Below are positions 6,509 to 8,021 of a DNA stretch of 8,021 bases, piece after piece. The stretch lies in the NCBI GenBank assembly GCA_031256125.1, contig JAIRRE010000003.1, forward strand, positions 1-8,021. Reading direction: 5' to 3'. The position numbers and the translations under genes are program-made. Below the pieces are notes generated by a model. The model had not been told where the DNA came from. It did not search any database and saw only the letters and a list, made by a program, of their open reading frames with translations. Numbering within the stretch: the first letter of the stretch is position 1; each line of letters starts with the position of its first letter. This DNA is from Burkholderiaceae bacterium (GTDB taxonomy: Bacteria > Pseudomonadota > Gammaproteobacteria > Burkholderiales > Burkholderiaceae_C).

Positions 6509-6532
6509 ATCGTCCAGGGCAGCCAGGACGAT
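6509..6532. repeat. Imperfect hairpin between fabH and fabD
   Basis: ATCGTCC (6509-6515) pairs with GGACGAT (6526-6532). After an A-A mismatch, GG (6517-6518) pairs with CC (6523-6524) around a GCAG loop. No T tract follows on the plus strand, so it is not a standard terminator in the operon direction. The run of five T residues lies on its 5' side. It may stabilise or process the operon mRNA, or mark a protein site. The remainder of the 87-base gap holds no other clear signal. Confidence 0.5.
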
Positions 6533-6589
6533 TAACCGGCATCCGCTTAACGCCCAACACTCAACGTTCGACCTCTTTTTTGATTACCG

Positions 6590-7534
6590 ATGAAACCTGC
6601 TGCATTTGTATTCCCGGGCCAAGGCTCGCAGTCAGTCGGGATGCTGGACGCCTGGGGCGATCACCCTGTCGTGCGTCAGACACTGGCCGAAGCCTCCGAG
6701 GCGCTGCATGAAGACCTTACTGCGCTGATCCACGCCGGCCCCAAGGAAACGCTGGGCCTGACTACCAATACCCAGCCGGTCATGCTGGTGGCCGGTATCG
6801 CCGCGTGGCAAGTATGGCGGGCCGAGGGGGGCGATCTGCCCGTCGCACTGGCCGGACACTCGCTGGGTGAATACGCCGCGCTGGTGGCTGCCGGGGCGTT
6901 GCCGCTGGCGGCAGCCGCGCCGCTGGTGCGGCTGCGCGCGCAAGCCATGCAGGAGGCAGTGCCGGTCGGCCAGGGCGCGATGGCGGCTATTCTGGGTCTT
7001 GATGGCGACCAAGTGCGGGCTGGTTGTGCCGAAATTAGCCGAAGGCTGAGTGCGGGCGAGGTGGTCGAGGCGGTCAACTTCAACGATCCAGCGCAGACGG
7101 TAATCGCCGGCACCAAGATGGCGGTTGAAAAAGCCTGCGAAGTCTTGAAAGGTCTGGGCGCCAAGCGCGCGCTGCCGCTGCCGGTTTCCGCGCCGTTTCA
7201 TTCCAGCCTGATGAAGCCCGCCGCCGAGCGGCTCAAGGCGGCGCTGGCGCAGGCGCCCCTGACCGCGCCGCAAATCCCCGTGGTCAACAATGTCGACGTG
7301 GCCGTGGAAAGCGATCCGGCGCGCATCCGGAACGCCCTGTATCGCCAGGCATTCAGCCCGGTGCGTTGGGTCGAGTGCGTGGGCAAGCTCAAAAGCCTGG
7401 GTGCGCAGGCCGTCATCGAATGCGGCCCCGGCAAGGCGTTGACGGGCATGACAAAACGCATCGACGCTGGGCTGCAAAGCGCCGCACTATACGATCCGGC
7501 CACGCTGGCCGAGGTCAAGGCTTTGTTGGCTTGA
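6590..7534 (+). CDS. fabD: Malonyl-CoA:ACP transacylase
   Basis: A 314-residue enzyme that moves malonyl from CoA to acyl carrier protein, supplying the elongation unit for FabH and the later synthases. The serine nucleophile is S91 in GHSLGEY (89-95). R116, in the RLRAQAMQEAVP segment, binds the malonyl carboxylate, and H204 in SAPFHSSLM is the catalytic histidine. GQGSQ (10-14) supplies the oxyanion-hole loop, and GPGKALTGM appears near the C-terminus. Length and motif spacing match E. coli FabD. The start MKPAAFVFPGQGSQ is the family start. No Shine-Dalgarno is visible, and the leader reads TTTTTTGATTACCG. fabG follows 16 bases after the stop. Confidence 0.97.
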   Translation: MKPAAFVFPGQGSQSVGMLDAWGDHPVVRQTLAEASEALHEDLTALIHAGPKETLGLTTNTQPVMLVAGIAAWQVWRAEGGDLPVALAGHSLGEYAALVAAGALPLAAAAPLVRLRAQAMQEAVPVGQGAMAAILGLDGDQVRAGCAEISRRLSAGEVVEAVNFNDPAQTVIAGTKMAVEKACEVLKGLGAKRALPLPVSAPFHSSLMKPAAERLKAALAQAPLTAPQIPVVNNVDVAVESDPARIRNALYRQAFSPVRWVECVGKLKSLGAQAVIECGPGKALTGMTKRIDAGLQSAALYDPATLAEVKALLA

Positions 7535-7536
7535 TG

Positions 7537-7542
7537 AGGAGA
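7537..7542 (+). promoter_or_regulatory. Shine-Dalgarno supporting the GTG start of fabG
   Basis: AGGAGA lies eight bases before GTG 7551 and just after the fabD stop. It supports the GTG as the true start, since no in-frame ATG occurs before the conserved nucleotide-binding motif. Confidence 0.7.
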
Positions 7543-7550
7543 ACGCTTCC

Positions 7551-8021
7551 GTGACCGAAACCCTATCCAACACTCTTGCCGGCGCGCAGAAAACCGCCCT
7601 GGTGACCGGCGCATCGCGCGGTATTGGCGCGGCCATCGCGCGCGAATTGGCCGCGCGCGGCTATGCCGTGACCGGCACTGCCACGACCGAAGCAGGCGCG
7701 GCTCAAATCGGCGCGGCATTGGCCGCCGTTCCGGGCGCAAACGGTTGCCGGGGTGTGGCGCTGGACGTAACCGATGCTCCGGCGGCGGAGTCGCTGGTCG
7801 ATGCAGTGGTCAAACAATCTGGCGCGCTGCATGTGCTGGTTAACAACGCCGGTATCACGCGCGACCAGCTCGCCATGCGGATGAAAGATGACGATTGGGA
7901 CGCGGTGATCGACACCAACCTCAAGGCGGTGTTCCGCCTGTGTCGCGCGGCGATCCGCCCGATGATGAAGCAGCGCTGGGGGCGCATCGTTAACATTACC
8001 AGCGTGGTCGGCGCGTTGGGC
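7551..8021 (+). CDS. fabG: 3-oxoacyl-ACP reductase FabG (3' end outside window)
   Basis: The first 157 codons of a short-chain dehydrogenase that reduces 3-oxoacyl-ACP with NADPH, the first reduction of each fatty acid elongation round. The Rossmann motif TGASRGIG (19-26) and GTATTEAGA (42-50) match the NADPH-binding start of FabG. NNAGITRD (98-105) is also present, as are the active-site asparagine N123 in DTNLKAVF and the catalytic serine S151 in NITSVVG. The Tyr and Lys of the YxxxK motif should follow about 13 and 17 residues later, beyond the window. The start is GTG with a good Shine-Dalgarno, giving an N-terminus about eight residues longer than in E. coli. The gene is the sixth in the yceD-to-fabG run. 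acpP and fabF are expected next but not seen. Confidence 0.96.
   Translation, partial: MTETLSNTLAGAQKTALVTGASRGIGAAIARELAARGYAVTGTATTEAGAAQIGAALAAVPGANGCRGVALDVTDAPAAESLVDAVVKQSGALHVLVNNAGITRDQLAMRMKDDDWDAVIDTNLKAVFRLCRAAIRPMMKQRWGRIVNITSVVGALG

Noticed and set aside
6632..7477. Long minus-strand open frame opposite fabD
   Set aside because: It lies wholly within fabD, is rich in Arg, Gln and His as expected for an antisense reading of GC-rich coding DNA, and has no motif.
1..8021. Mobile elements, CRISPR arrays, phage, toxin-antitoxin or defence genes
   Set aside because: No transposase motifs, terminal inverted repeats, regularly spaced direct repeats or recognisable defence domains were seen. 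Every substantial gene belongs to a known housekeeping or conserved family.

Overview
The window is GC-rich chromosomal DNA, apparently from a betaproteobacterium close to Burkholderiales. That placement is inferred from gene order and protein resemblance, not from a marker gene. The sequence is ordinary core genome: no transposase, phage gene, CRISPR array, tRNA or rRNA gene was seen, and I found no convincing undescribed system.

Left part (1-2703, plus strand). The window opens inside the last part of a large CheA-type hybrid histidine kinase, most like ChpA/PilL of type IV pilus chemotaxis. Its CheW-like domain and C-terminal receiver domain are visible. Next is a polytopic membrane protein of the CobD/CbiB-AmpE superfamily, which lacks the usual CbiB motifs and looks more like AmpE. 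Then comes a small flavin-binding split-barrel protein of the HugZ/pyridoxamine-phosphate-oxidase-like group.

Middle (2704-3501). A 181-base gap with no convincing gene separates the left block from a minus-strand maf gene (YceF type, 7-methyl-GTP pyrophosphatase). The gene is divergent from yceD, with only 26 bases between the two start codons.

Right part (3502-8021, plus strand). This is the conserved yceD-rpmF-plsX-fabH-fabD-fabG cluster. It links 50S ribosome assembly (YceD, L32) to phospholipid and type II fatty acid synthesis. PlsX makes acyl-phosphate for phospholipids, FabD makes malonyl-ACP, FabH performs the first condensation, and FabG, cut by the window edge, performs the first reduction. 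acpP and fabF would be expected just beyond the edge.

The main regulatory signal is a textbook intrinsic terminator between rpmF and plsX, ending about ten bases before the plsX start. It separates the ribosomal pair from the lipid genes or attenuates transcription into them. Other non-coding signals are an AT-rich island with -10-like hexamers around rpmF, an imperfect hairpin between fabH and fabD, and a strong Shine-Dalgarno that shifts the likely start of the HugZ-like gene upstream. yceD, fabH and fabD have no recognisable Shine-Dalgarno.
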